Program-made: the position numbers and the translations under genes | Notes under the pieces: generated by a model | The model's database searches: none | Seen by the model: only the letters and a program-made list of their open reading frames with translations | What the model was told of the DNA's origin: nothing | NCBI RefSeq assembly: GCF_000972785.3 | Contig: NZ_CP011253.3 | Span: 2,356,001 to 2,420,000, forward strand | Source: Pandoraea oxalativorans | Lineage (GTDB): Bacteria; Pseudomonadota; Gammaproteobacteria; Burkholderiales; Burkholderiaceae | Length of the DNA stretch: 64,000 bases | Direction: 5' to 3' | Shown: positions 18,459-28,240 of the stretch, piece by piece | Position numbering within the stretch: the first letter of the stretch is position 1 | Layout: every line of letters begins with the position of its first letter

Positions 18459-19043
18459 ATGACTGAAAAACAAACTTCGGGCGAGTTGTTCGTCAACGGC
18501 GATTTTGCGACAGGTGATTTTTCCGGCTGGTCGGTCGGAAGCGACGCGTCCATGTCTGTCGTGCCGAACGAGGGGCGGCACATCGCGGTGCTAAAGCCAG
18601 TTCCCTATGGTGTCCCAATCACGCTCAACCAAACCGTGGTTCGAGAGCGTTCGGATGGCGATTACGTCTTCGGATTCTGGATTCGCTCGTCGGATGCCGA
18701 CGGTAATGCCGTACCCGGAGTGCGGTACATCACCGTCGTGACGATGCTGATCCATCCCCGCGACAATCTGGGCTCCGGAAAAATACGCACCATGAATGCC
18801 GTCGTAACGTCGTATTGGGTCAAATACACGTGGCGATTTTCCATTGAGGGCAGGCGAAATCAGGACTTCGAAGTCGTCTTCAAAAATGAGCGGAAACGGC
18901 CCGATGATGCGTTGATTTTGCCTGCGGGGCGGGACGGTTATGAAACTGTCATTGTGCCCAACGAAGACCCTGCCCCGAAAACGCTGAACGACGACGACAA
19001 CAGCCCGTTCGCCATCCGCGACGTGACGCTCTTCAGAGCCTAG
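18459..19043 (+). CDS. Tandem paralogue 1: CBM4_9-like beta-sandwich protein, unknown function
   Basis: This 194-residue protein has no signal peptide or membrane segment. It begins with GELFVNGDFATGDFSGW near residue 8, the first strand pattern of galactose-binding-like / CBM4_9 jelly rolls. It has a strand-rich middle (DGDYVFGFWIRSSD), W..YTWRFSI near 127 and a closing AIRDVTLFRA, which matches the usual ..I.DVSL.. last strand. Carbohydrate binding is therefore plausible but not shown. The Shine-Dalgarno GGAGG at 18449-18453 fixes the ATG at 18459. It is the promoter-proximal member and sits behind the LuxR-type box. About two thirds of its residues match copies 2 and 3. Confidence 0.82.
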   Translation: MTEKQTSGELFVNGDFATGDFSGWSVGSDASMSVVPNEGRHIAVLKPVPYGVPITLNQTVVRERSDGDYVFGFWIRSSDADGNAVPGVRYITVVTMLIHPRDNLGSGKIRTMNAVVTSYWVKYTWRFSIEGRRNQDFEVVFKNERKRPDDALILPAGRDGYETVIVPNEDPAPKTLNDDDNSPFAIRDVTLFRA

Positions 19044-19178
19044 CGTCCGGCGATCAAATTATTGGAGGAACGACGTGATGCCCTCGCTCACGGTCTGACC
19101 TGATGCGCAGTCTGGCAATCATTCGGTGTGGCGGCAGCGGATCTATGCTTTGCGCGAATTTTCGCGATGGAGGCTGTG
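19044..19178 (+). other. Spacer of copies 1 and 2 with a Shine-Dalgarno and six-codon frame
   Basis: After the conserved tail TAGCGTCCGGCGATCAAA, TTGGAGGAACGACGTGATG provides GGAGG nine bases before an ATG at 19078, which opens only MPSLTV before TGA at 19096. It may be a leader peptide or the remnant of another copy. A GCGCGAA/TTCGCG hairpin lies just before copy 2. No LuxR-type box was seen here. Confidence 0.4.
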
Positions 19179-19769
19179 ATGACGGAGAAACAAACTTCGG
19201 GCGAGTTGCTCGTCAATGGCGACTTTGCGACGGGCGACTTTACGGGATGGTCACTTTGGGACGGCGTGTACATGTCGGTAGTACCGAATGAGGGCGGGCA
19301 TGTCGCCGTGCTGAAGCCGGTCCCCTATAACATCGGTCAGTGGTTGGGCCAGTTGGTGGTTCGAGACCGCTCGGATGGCGATTATGCCGTCGGATTCTGG
19401 CTTCGGACGTCGGATGCGTACGGCAACCCAGTACCCGGGGTAACGCGCAAGGTGACGTCTGTGATGTCGATTCATCCGTACGATGATTTGGGGATTGGAT
19501 ACACTTTTCACTTTCCTTCCGTAGCAACGTCCTCCTGGCGCAAATACACGTGGAAATTTTCCGTTAAGGGGCGACTCAATCAGGGCTTCTCGTTTTCATT
19601 CCTGAATGAGCGGAAACGACCGGATGGTTCGTTGGCGCTGCCTGAAGGAACGCAGGGGTACGAAATGGTCATGGTGCCAAACGAGGGGCAGGAGCCGGAA
19701 ACGCTCAACGAACCAGACGACGACAATTGCTCGGTCGCTATCCGAAATGCCACCATCTTCAAGGCCTAA
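19179..19769 (+). CDS. Tandem paralogue 2: CBM4_9-like beta-sandwich protein, unknown function
   Basis: This 196-residue copy keeps the family frame: GELLVNGDFATGDFTGW, MSVVPNEGGHVAVLKPVPY, DRSDGDYAVGFWLRTSD, W.KYTWKFSV and SVAIRNATIFKA. It differs from copies 1 and 3 mainly in short blocks, for example SLWDGV near residue 26, NIGQWLG near 51 and GIGYTFHFPS near 104, which would be loops of a beta sandwich. It also has an extra EP pair near the C-terminus. GGAGG lies six bases before the ATG. It is co-directional with copy 1 after a 135-base gap, and transcription from the same upstream promoter is likely. Confidence 0.82.
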   Translation: MTEKQTSGELLVNGDFATGDFTGWSLWDGVYMSVVPNEGGHVAVLKPVPYNIGQWLGQLVVRDRSDGDYAVGFWLRTSDAYGNPVPGVTRKVTSVMSIHPYDDLGIGYTFHFPSVATSSWRKYTWKFSVKGRLNQGFSFSFLNERKRPDGSLALPEGTQGYEMVMVPNEGQEPETLNEPDDDNCSVAIRNATIFKA

Positions 19770-19905
19770 CCTCGGGCGATCAGAGCGCTGGGGCAACGTG
19801 CCGTGGCACTGCATCGGAATCTGACGCCGGATGTGCAATCCGGCTATCTCGGTGAAGCTGTATCGAATTCATGCCTTGCGCGAACTCGCGCGTTGGGGGG
19901 CTGCG

Positions 19906-20490
19906 ATGGCTGAGAAACCAACTTCAGGCGAGTTGTTCGTCAATGGTGACTTTGCGACGGGTGACTTCACTGGCTGGACCGTCGTCAATGACGAGTACAT
20001 GTCCGTCGTGCCAAATGAAGGACGGCGTGTCGCTGTGCTCAAGCCAGTCCCCTATGGCGCGCGTATTTATCTGAGTCAGTTGGTTGTGCGAGATCGGTCG
20101 GACGGTGATTACGTGGTTGGCTTCTGGGTTCGGACGTCGGACGCGAACGGAGATTCGGTGCCGGGGGTAACGCGAAGGACCGCTGTGCAGATGTGGGTAC
20201 ATCCCCGCGACAATTTGGGCGACGGATTATGGCGGAGCATGTCCGGCGCCGCAACGTCCTCCTGGGCCAAATATACGTGGCAGTTTTCAATCAAGGGACG
20301 ACGGAATCAGGACTTCGAGATCGTTTTCCAAAATGAGCGAAGACGGCCCGATGGTCTGTCGACACTGCCCGCCGGACGCGACGGCTATCACACTATCCTG
20401 GGGCCCAATGAAGGTGCCGCACCGGCAGCACTCGATGACGATGACAACTGCTCGTTTGCCGTTCGCGACGTGACGCTCTTCAGAGCCTAG
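19906..20490 (+). CDS. Tandem paralogue 3: CBM4_9-like beta-sandwich protein, unknown function
   Basis: The 194-residue third copy has GELFVNGDFATGDFTGW, MSVVPNEGRRVAVLKPVPYG, DGDYVVGFWVRTSD, KYTWQFSIKGRRNQDFE and SFAVRDVTLFRA. Its 3' end is almost identical to that of copy 1, including bases beyond the stop, which points to gene conversion or recent duplication. The start is ATG 19906, behind a GCGCG-AACT-CGCGC hairpin and a G-rich Shine-Dalgarno. It converges with cls ten bases later, leaving no room for a normal terminator. Confidence 0.82.
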   Translation: MAEKPTSGELFVNGDFATGDFTGWTVVNDEYMSVVPNEGRRVAVLKPVPYGARIYLSQLVVRDRSDGDYVVGFWVRTSDANGDSVPGVTRRTAVQMWVHPRDNLGDGLWRSMSGAATSSWAKYTWQFSIKGRRNQDFEIVFQNERRRPDGLSTLPAGRDGYHTILGPNEGAAPAALDDDDNCSFAVRDVTLFRA

Positions 20491-20500
20491 CGTCCGGCGA

Positions 20501-21928
20501 TCAAAGAACCGGTGCAAAAAGGCGCGCCACTCGCATCACGATCTGACGCCATTTCGGAATCGTCCGGAAGTCGTCCTTGCTGAGCAACGTGGCGTGCTCG
20601 AAGTCGTTGGTCAGCATGTAAGCGACGTCGTCCGCGAAGCCTCGGTCAACCGTCAGCAACATGATTTCAAAGTTCAGGCGGAACGACCGGTTGTCGAGGT
20701 TCGCGCTGCCGACCGCCGCCGCGTTGTCGTCGATCAGCACGACCTTCTGATGGACAAAGCCGTGGTGATAACGGTAGACGTTGATGCCGCTGCGCGCCGC
20801 CTCGTAGGCATACGACGTCGTCGCCTCGAATACCACATAATGGTCCGCCCGGTCCGGAATCAGTAGGCGCACATCGACACCGCGCAGTACCGCCAGGCGC
20901 AGCGCCGCGAATACCGCTTCGTCGGGGACGAAGTAGGGCGTGGTGAGCCAGATGCGCTTTTGTGCGGCATTGATCGCCGTGACGAAGAAGAGCGAGGACG
21001 TTTCCCGACGATCCGCCGGGCCACTCGGCACCACCTGACAGTGCATGTCTTCGCCCGATGCGACGGGTTGACGATTGAGCTCCGGCACCAGTCCCGTACA
21101 CCAGTGCCAGTCCTCGGCAAAGGCTCGCTGAATACCCACCACGGCCGGCCCACGCACGGAAATGTGCGTGTCACGCCACGGCGCGAGCGGCGGCTTCTCA
21201 CCGAGGTATTCCACCCCGACGTTGTGCCCTCCGATGAACGCTTCGTTGCCGTCGATCACCACGATCTTGCGGTGATTGCGGAAATTGAGTTGAAAGCGAT
21301 TGACGAAGATGCCGCGCTTTTTGGCTGCAAACTCATGCACCTGCACGCCACCCTCACGCAGCTTCTCGCAATAGCTGCGCGGCAGGTCGTGGCTGCCGAT
21401 GCTGTCGTAGAGAAGATAGACCTTCACGCCCGTTGCAGCGCGCGCCAACAGGCGAGCGGATAGGGCACGTCCGAGCGCGTCGTCCTTGACGATGAAGAAC
21501 TGAACGAGGACGTAATCGCGTGCGCGGTCGATCGCGGCGAAGATGGCGTCGAACGTGGCCCGTCCGTTGACGAGCAACCGGACGCGATTGCCTGCCACGA
21601 ACGACATCCCCGTCATGGCCGTGAGCGCTGCAAACTCCGGGTGCGCTTCCATCGCGACAGGCGGCTCACCGCGCCACTGCGTCTCGCCCATTCGGGATTG
21701 CAACACCTCGTTGCGCGCCCGGCGCGCTTCGACGTAGCCGATGAACTTCGAGCGTCCGAGAAACAGATAGGGGATGAGCGTGAGATAGGGCATCGTCACG
21801 AGCGAGACGGCCCAGGCGACGGCGCCCTGCGAAGTGCGCACCGTCAGAACGGCATGGATCGCGGCGGCGATCCCCAGTGCATGTAGACAGGCGACGGCAA
21901 AGCCGACGTCGAGCCAGTTGAGCACCAT
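20501..21928 (-). CDS. cls: Cardiolipin synthase (phospholipase D family)
   Basis: It makes cardiolipin from two phosphatidylglycerols at the inner membrane. The 475-residue protein has two N-terminal membrane helices (about residues 8-30 and 38-58) and two phospholipase D HKD motifs: NHRKIVVIDGNEAFIGGHN near 215 and HQKVVLIDDNAAAVGSANLD near 395. The end converges with paralogue 3. A strong stem-loop separates it from prmB upstream. Confidence 0.93.
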   Translation of the reverse strand: MVLNWLDVGFAVACLHALGIAAAIHAVLTVRTSQGAVAWAVSLVTMPYLTLIPYLFLGRSKFIGYVEARRARNEVLQSRMGETQWRGEPPVAMEAHPEFAALTAMTGMSFVAGNRVRLLVNGRATFDAIFAAIDRARDYVLVQFFIVKDDALGRALSARLLARAATGVKVYLLYDSIGSHDLPRSYCEKLREGGVQVHEFAAKKRGIFVNRFQLNFRNHRKIVVIDGNEAFIGGHNVGVEYLGEKPPLAPWRDTHISVRGPAVVGIQRAFAEDWHWCTGLVPELNRQPVASGEDMHCQVVPSGPADRRETSSLFFVTAINAAQKRIWLTTPYFVPDEAVFAALRLAVLRGVDVRLLIPDRADHYVVFEATTSYAYEAARSGINVYRYHHGFVHQKVVLIDDNAAAVGSANLDNRSFRLNFEIMLLTVDRGFADDVAYMLTNDFEHATLLSKDDFRTIPKWRQIVMRVARLFAPVL

Positions 21929-22005
21929 GACGGTTCACATACCTCCATGCCGTGAGTCGCGCGGACTCGGGACCCTGAGTGTAACCGGGGTGCGTGAACT
22001 TAGGC

Positions 22006-22064
22006 GAGGGCTCGCGGCGCTGATGACAATATCGACATCGACATCAGGCTGCGCGAGCCCTTGA
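22006..22064 (-). other. Large nested stem-loop after prmB, before cls
   Basis: GGGCTCGCG (22009-22017) pairs with CGCGAGCCC (22053-22061), extendable to about 12 bp. Inside it CTGATG (22021-22026) pairs with CATCAG (22043-22048). It lies nine bases beyond the prmB stop and about 80 bases before cls on the same strand. No T-run follows, so it may stabilise mRNA, attenuate, or bind a protein. Confidence 0.6.
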
Positions 22065-22072
22065 GGCAAAAC

Positions 22073-22975
22073 TTATTGCTGCGGCAGATCGGCGGCTTGC
22101 ACCAGGAAGACCATGTCGTCGCCGGCGCTGGTAGCCAGCCACGTGATCGGCAACTCAGGGAACGCCGCTTCGACAAAGTCACGCTCGTTACCGATTTCCA
22201 CGACCAGCACGCCGTCGTCCGTCAGGCGTTCGCGCGCCCCTGCGATGATCCGTCGCACGACGTCCATGCCGTCGTCGCCACCGGCGAGCGCCAGACGCGG
22301 CTCATGGCGATACTCCGCCGGCAGGACCTGCATCGAGCCTTCGTTGACGTAAGGCGGGTTGGTGATGATGACTTCGTAGCGCTTGCCGTCCGGCAGTGGT
22401 GCGTACAGGTCGCCCAGATGCAACGCGACACGGTCGTCGAGACCATAGTCGGCCACGTTGATCTTCGCCACATCCAGGGCATCGTGCGAAATATCGACGG
22501 CGTCGATCTGCGCGGCCGGGAACGTCTCGGCAGCGAGGATCGCCAGGCATCCGGAGCCGGTGCACAGTTCGAGCACGTCGGCGACGTCGTCGGGGTGATT
22601 GACCCACGGCTGCAATGCGTCTTCCAGCAATTCCCCGATGAACGAGCGCGGCACGATGACCCGCTCGTCCACATAGAACCGATGGCCGTGCATCCACGCT
22701 TCGTTCGTGATGTATGACGCGGGAACGCGCTCGCCCGCACGACGGTTGATGACCGACAGCGCGCGCTCGATTTCTTCCGGCAGCAAGCGGGCGTCGAGAA
22801 ACGGATCGAGCGTGTCGATGGGCAGGTGCAGCGAGTGCAGCAGCAGGTACGCGGCTTCATCGTACGCCGTGGCGGTGCCGTGTCCGAAGGCCAGTTCGGC
22901 CTCGGTGAAGCGCGAGACCGCGTAGCGCAGCAGATCGCGCAACGTCTGGAATGGGTGAGTCTTCTGAGTCGTCAT
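22073..22975 (-). CDS. prmB: 50S ribosomal protein L3 glutamine N5-methyltransferase PrmB
   Basis: This SAM enzyme methylates a glutamine of ribosomal protein L3. The 300-residue product has the PrmB/HemK SAM motif VLELCTGSGCLAILAA near residue 140 and the catalytic NPPYVNEGSM near 206, where NPPY binds the glutamine amide. YITNEAWMHGHRFYVDERVI followed by VPRS is the PrmB-type N-domain junction. It follows dapE with a 27-base gap in the same direction, the usual betaproteobacterial arrangement. Confidence 0.94.
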   Translation of the reverse strand: MTTQKTHPFQTLRDLLRYAVSRFTEAELAFGHGTATAYDEAAYLLLHSLHLPIDTLDPFLDARLLPEEIERALSVINRRAGERVPASYITNEAWMHGHRFYVDERVIVPRSFIGELLEDALQPWVNHPDDVADVLELCTGSGCLAILAAETFPAAQIDAVDISHDALDVAKINVADYGLDDRVALHLGDLYAPLPDGKRYEVIITNPPYVNEGSMQVLPAEYRHEPRLALAGGDDGMDVVRRIIAGARERLTDDGVLVVEIGNERDFVEAAFPELPITWLATSAGDDMVFLVQAADLPQQ

Positions 22976-23002
22976 GATGGATTCGCCTCGTGTGCCGGTG
23001 TC

Positions 23003-24506
<1,504 letters not shown>

Positions 24507-24648
24507 TGCCGGTACTCCTGAGATGGCGATTGCAAAACAATAGGTACAACAACGTCGATGCAAACATCGACGCGGATTTCATAGCGCGAAGGTCAAAGCC
24601 AGCGTCGCAGCACCGCCGCGACGTTGGCTCCTTGGCGCCTGCGCGGAA

Positions 24649-25476
<828 letters not shown>

Positions 25477-25500
25477 GGCGAGAATCAGTTGCAGTTGGGA

Positions 25501-26703
25501 TTAAAGGGATTGGCAGAATTGCACGATGCGCTGGGCGCCTTCGGTGCATTCGTCCACATCGGCCACGAGGGCGATACGGACATAGTTCTCCGCCGGATTG
25601 GCGCCGTGCGCTGCACGTCCCAGATAGGATCCGGGCAGGACGGCTACATTGTATTGCGCCAGCAACTGGCGCGTGAATTCCGTGTCCGACAGGCCGGTTT
25701 TCGTGTCGACCTTTGCCCACAGATAGAAACCGGCGTCGGGCAGCCGCACGTCAAGCACTTCGGCCAGCATCGGTGTGACCGTCTGAAATTTCTTGAGGTA
25801 CTTGCTGCGGTTCAGGCGCACGTGCGCCTCGTCGTTCCATGCGGCGATGCTTGCGGCCTGCACGGCCGGGCTCATGGCGCACCCGTGGTAGGTGCGATAC
25901 AGCAGGAATTTCTTGAGAATGGCGGCGTCGCCCGCCACGAAGCCCGAGCGCATGCCCGGCACGTTCGAGCGCTTCGAGAGACTCGAAAAGACCACCAGGC
26001 GCTCGAATCCACGGCCCAGTTGATGGGCGGCAGCCAGACCGCCCAGCGGCGCGCGTTCTTCGTCGAAGTAAATCTCGGAGTAGCACTCGTCGGACGCGAT
26101 CACGAAGCCGTATTCGTCCGACAACTCGAACAAACGCTTCCAGTCGGCCAGACTCAGCACGGCCCCGGTCGGGTTGCCGGGCGAGCAAAGATAGACGAGC
26201 TGAACGTCGCGCCACACGTCGGCCGGCACGGCGTCGTAATCGGGCGCGAAGTTGCGCGCCGGATCGCTGTCGGCGTAGTAGGGCGTTGCGCCGGCGAGCA
26301 GCGTTGCGCCTTCGTAGATCTGATAGAAGGGGTTCGGGCACAGCACGCGCGCGCCGGGTTTGCTGCCGTCGACAATGGCCTGGGCGAAAGAGAAGAGCGC
26401 TTCACGCGAGCCCGTGACCGGCAGCACTTCGGTGGCCGGGTTCACGTTGGGCAGCGCGTAACGGCGTTCCAGCCATTGGGCGATGACCGCGCGCAGCGGC
26501 TCGCCGCCGGCCGTGGCCGGATAGTTCGAGAGACCGCCCAGCCCTTCGATCAGGGCTTCCTTGATGAACTGTGGTGTCGGATGCTTCGGCTCGCCGATAC
26601 CGAAGCTGATGGCCTTGTAGGTATTGGCGGGCGTGACGTCCGCCACCAGTGTCTTCAGGCGTTCGAAGGGATAGGGCTGGAGCTTGTCGAGTAATGGGTT
26701 CAC
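25501..26703 (-). CDS. dapC: Succinyldiaminopimelate transaminase DapC
   Basis: This PLP aminotransferase (class I/II) makes N-succinyl-LL-diaminopimelate. The 400-residue protein starts MNPLLDKLQPYPFERLKTL, typical of the DapC group. It has VTGSREALFSFAQ near residue 96, CSPGNPTGAVLS near 175, SDECYSEIYFDE near 205 and the PLP-lysine block VVFSSLSKRSNVPGMRSGFV near 240. It heads the dapC-dapD-arsC-dapE-prmB run. A candidate promoter lies some 260 bases upstream. Confidence 0.95.
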   Translation of the reverse strand: MNPLLDKLQPYPFERLKTLVADVTPANTYKAISFGIGEPKHPTPQFIKEALIEGLGGLSNYPATAGGEPLRAVIAQWLERRYALPNVNPATEVLPVTGSREALFSFAQAIVDGSKPGARVLCPNPFYQIYEGATLLAGATPYYADSDPARNFAPDYDAVPADVWRDVQLVYLCSPGNPTGAVLSLADWKRLFELSDEYGFVIASDECYSEIYFDEERAPLGGLAAAHQLGRGFERLVVFSSLSKRSNVPGMRSGFVAGDAAILKKFLLYRTYHGCAMSPAVQAASIAAWNDEAHVRLNRSKYLKKFQTVTPMLAEVLDVRLPDAGFYLWAKVDTKTGLSDTEFTRQLLAQYNVAVLPGSYLGRAAHGANPAENYVRIALVADVDECTEGAQRIVQFCQSL

Positions 26704-27078
26704 TTGGATTCAAACAGACTCAGGGCTAGGGTTCGCAACGCCAGTCGAGGCGTCGTCGAGCGGATTCGGGGCCACCCGGGAACGCACAGGGCGGCTGGGC
26801 GAGACGGAAGGCGCACCGGCGGACGCACCGGCGCGCTAAGCGACACCGTGCCTTCCCTGCCTCAGACTCGACGGATCGCAGGCCGGGCATAGGCTGGCGC
26901 TTATCCGCTTCATCACGCCAAGGGGTTCCCGGACGCGTTCAAGAATGGCAAGATCGGCAAAGAGAAAATTATACCGTTACGGCGCTCACAAAGCGCGACC
27001 GGCGCGTAATTCAGCATATTCCGAGGCGCCAATGGGGCAAGTCTGCGGAGTATCTCAGGTTTTTCAGGAGTTAAGCGT
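26704..27078. other. 375-base divergent region, dapC and the DMT transporter
   Basis: No gene is supported on either strand. The AT-rich patch 26940-26980 in an otherwise GC-rich stretch carries a perfect minus-strand TATAAT. The dapC side is about 260 bases of GC-rich leader without a recognisable riboswitch (no lysine-element features). TTTTTCAGGAG precedes the plus-strand gene. Confidence 0.45.
26968..26990 (-). promoter_or_regulatory. Candidate promoter (-10) for dapC
   Basis: The minus strand reads TATAAT at the complement of 26968-26973. Upstream the -35 is poor: CGCTTT with 16-base spacing is the best. If used, transcription starts near 26960 and dapC has a 5' leader of about 257 bases. 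Confidence 0.4.
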
Positions 27079-28074
27079 ATGACCGTAGCCGGCAACGGCG
27101 CGGGTGGCCCGGAACCCGAATCCGGCGCCTCCAGCATTTCCTTCGGTACCCGGGCAGCGCCTGCCCTGGCCATTCTCATCGGATCGTCCGTCTGGGGGCT
27201 GGCCTGGTTCCCGTACCGCGTTCTGGCTCAGTGGGGCGTTGCCGCGGTGCCGGCCCAGATCTGTACGGCCACCGTGGCCATCCTGCTGCTCTCGCTCGTC
27301 TACCGACGCTCGCTCGGCACGCTGCGCTGGTCGTGGCTGCTTGTCGGCGTGGCGTTCGCCGGCGGCACGACCAACGTCGCCTTCGTCTGGGGCACTACGC
27401 ACGGCCACGTCATGCGCGTGTTGCTGCTGTTCTACCTCACCCCGGTATGGACGGCGTTGTTTGCCCACTGTCTGCTCGGCGAGCGGGTCGGCCTGCGTGG
27501 TGTCGGGCTGATTGCGCTGGCGCTGGGCGGTGCGGGCCTGATGCTTTGGTCGCCCGCGCTGGGCTGGCCGGTGCCGAACAATCCGGGTGAGTGGGCCGGT
27601 GCTGTCGCCGGGGCGGCGTTTGCGCTCAATAACGTGCTGTTGCGTCGTGTCAGCCAGGCGTTGCCCGGCGTTCCGGCCGAAATGCGCAGTTGGACGCTCT
27701 ATTTGGGCTGTGTCGTAGGCGGCTTGCTGGTCTTGCCGTTCGACGGTGGAACCCAGGCCGGGCAGGCGGCGGTCTCGGCGCTTGCGTCCGGTGCGGCAAC
27801 GGCTGCGGTCGCGCTGGCGCTGGGTTGCACCATCGCGGTGACCAACGTCATCGTGCAATTCGGTCTGGCGCGGGTGCCGGCCAATCAGGCGGCGCTCATC
27901 ATGCTCTTCGAAATCGTGGTGGCGGCGATATCGTCCTGGTGGCTGGCCAGCGAAGGCCTGGGGGTGCGGGAAATCGCCGGCGGGCTGTGCATCGTGGCGG
28001 CGGGTGTGCTGTCCGGAATATTGCCCGACTCACGACGTTGTAAATCCGCGACGGCGGGGGATGCGATGGTATGA
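27079..28074 (+). CDS. EamA/DMT-family transporter
   Basis: This is an inner-membrane drug/metabolite transporter of about ten hydrophobic helices in 331 residues, with the two-fold EamA repeat (about residues 25-160 and 170-315). Signatures are SSVWGLAWFPYRVL near the first helix and FYLTPVWTALFAHCLLGERV near 120, a strong EamA block. The substrate cannot be read from sequence; its position beside dapC makes amino-acid export possible, but this is a guess. AGGAG seven bases ahead supports the ATG at 27079. Confidence 0.85.
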   Translation: MTVAGNGAGGPEPESGASSISFGTRAAPALAILIGSSVWGLAWFPYRVLAQWGVAAVPAQICTATVAILLLSLVYRRSLGTLRWSWLLVGVAFAGGTTNVAFVWGTTHGHVMRVLLLFYLTPVWTALFAHCLLGERVGLRGVGLIALALGGAGLMLWSPALGWPVPNNPGEWAGAVAGAAFALNNVLLRRVSQALPGVPAEMRSWTLYLGCVVGGLLVLPFDGGTQAGQAAVSALASGAATAAVALALGCTIAVTNVIVQFGLARVPANQAALIMLFEIVVAAISSWWLASEGLGVREIAGGLCIVAAGVLSGILPDSRRCKSATAGDAMV

Positions 28075-28240
28075 TGCGTACCGTCGTTGTAACGCCGTAA
28101 GCACGCCTAAAGCGGCAAAAATGCGGCAGGGCAGCAGCAAAAAAAGTGGCCCGTGCACGCCAGCGTGCGCAGGCCCGACAGGACCAGCTAGCGCGTCTGC
28201 GTCTTTCCTATCATTCAATGACCGATAAAGCGAACCTGCC
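28075..28240 (+). other. Spacer before smc with a GC hairpin
   Basis: GCACGC-cag-GCGTGC near 28156-28171, flanked by GGCC/GGCC, can fold into a hairpin. A reading frame rich in Lys, Arg and Gln runs to the TGA at 28248-28250, overlapping the smc start, but it has no ATG or GTG, so I do not call a gene. Confidence 0.4.

Noticed and set aside
18153..20510. Accessory patch considered as a mobile element or prophage fragment
   Set aside because: No transposase, integrase, terminal repeats or tRNA attachment site; only the tandem duplication is visible.
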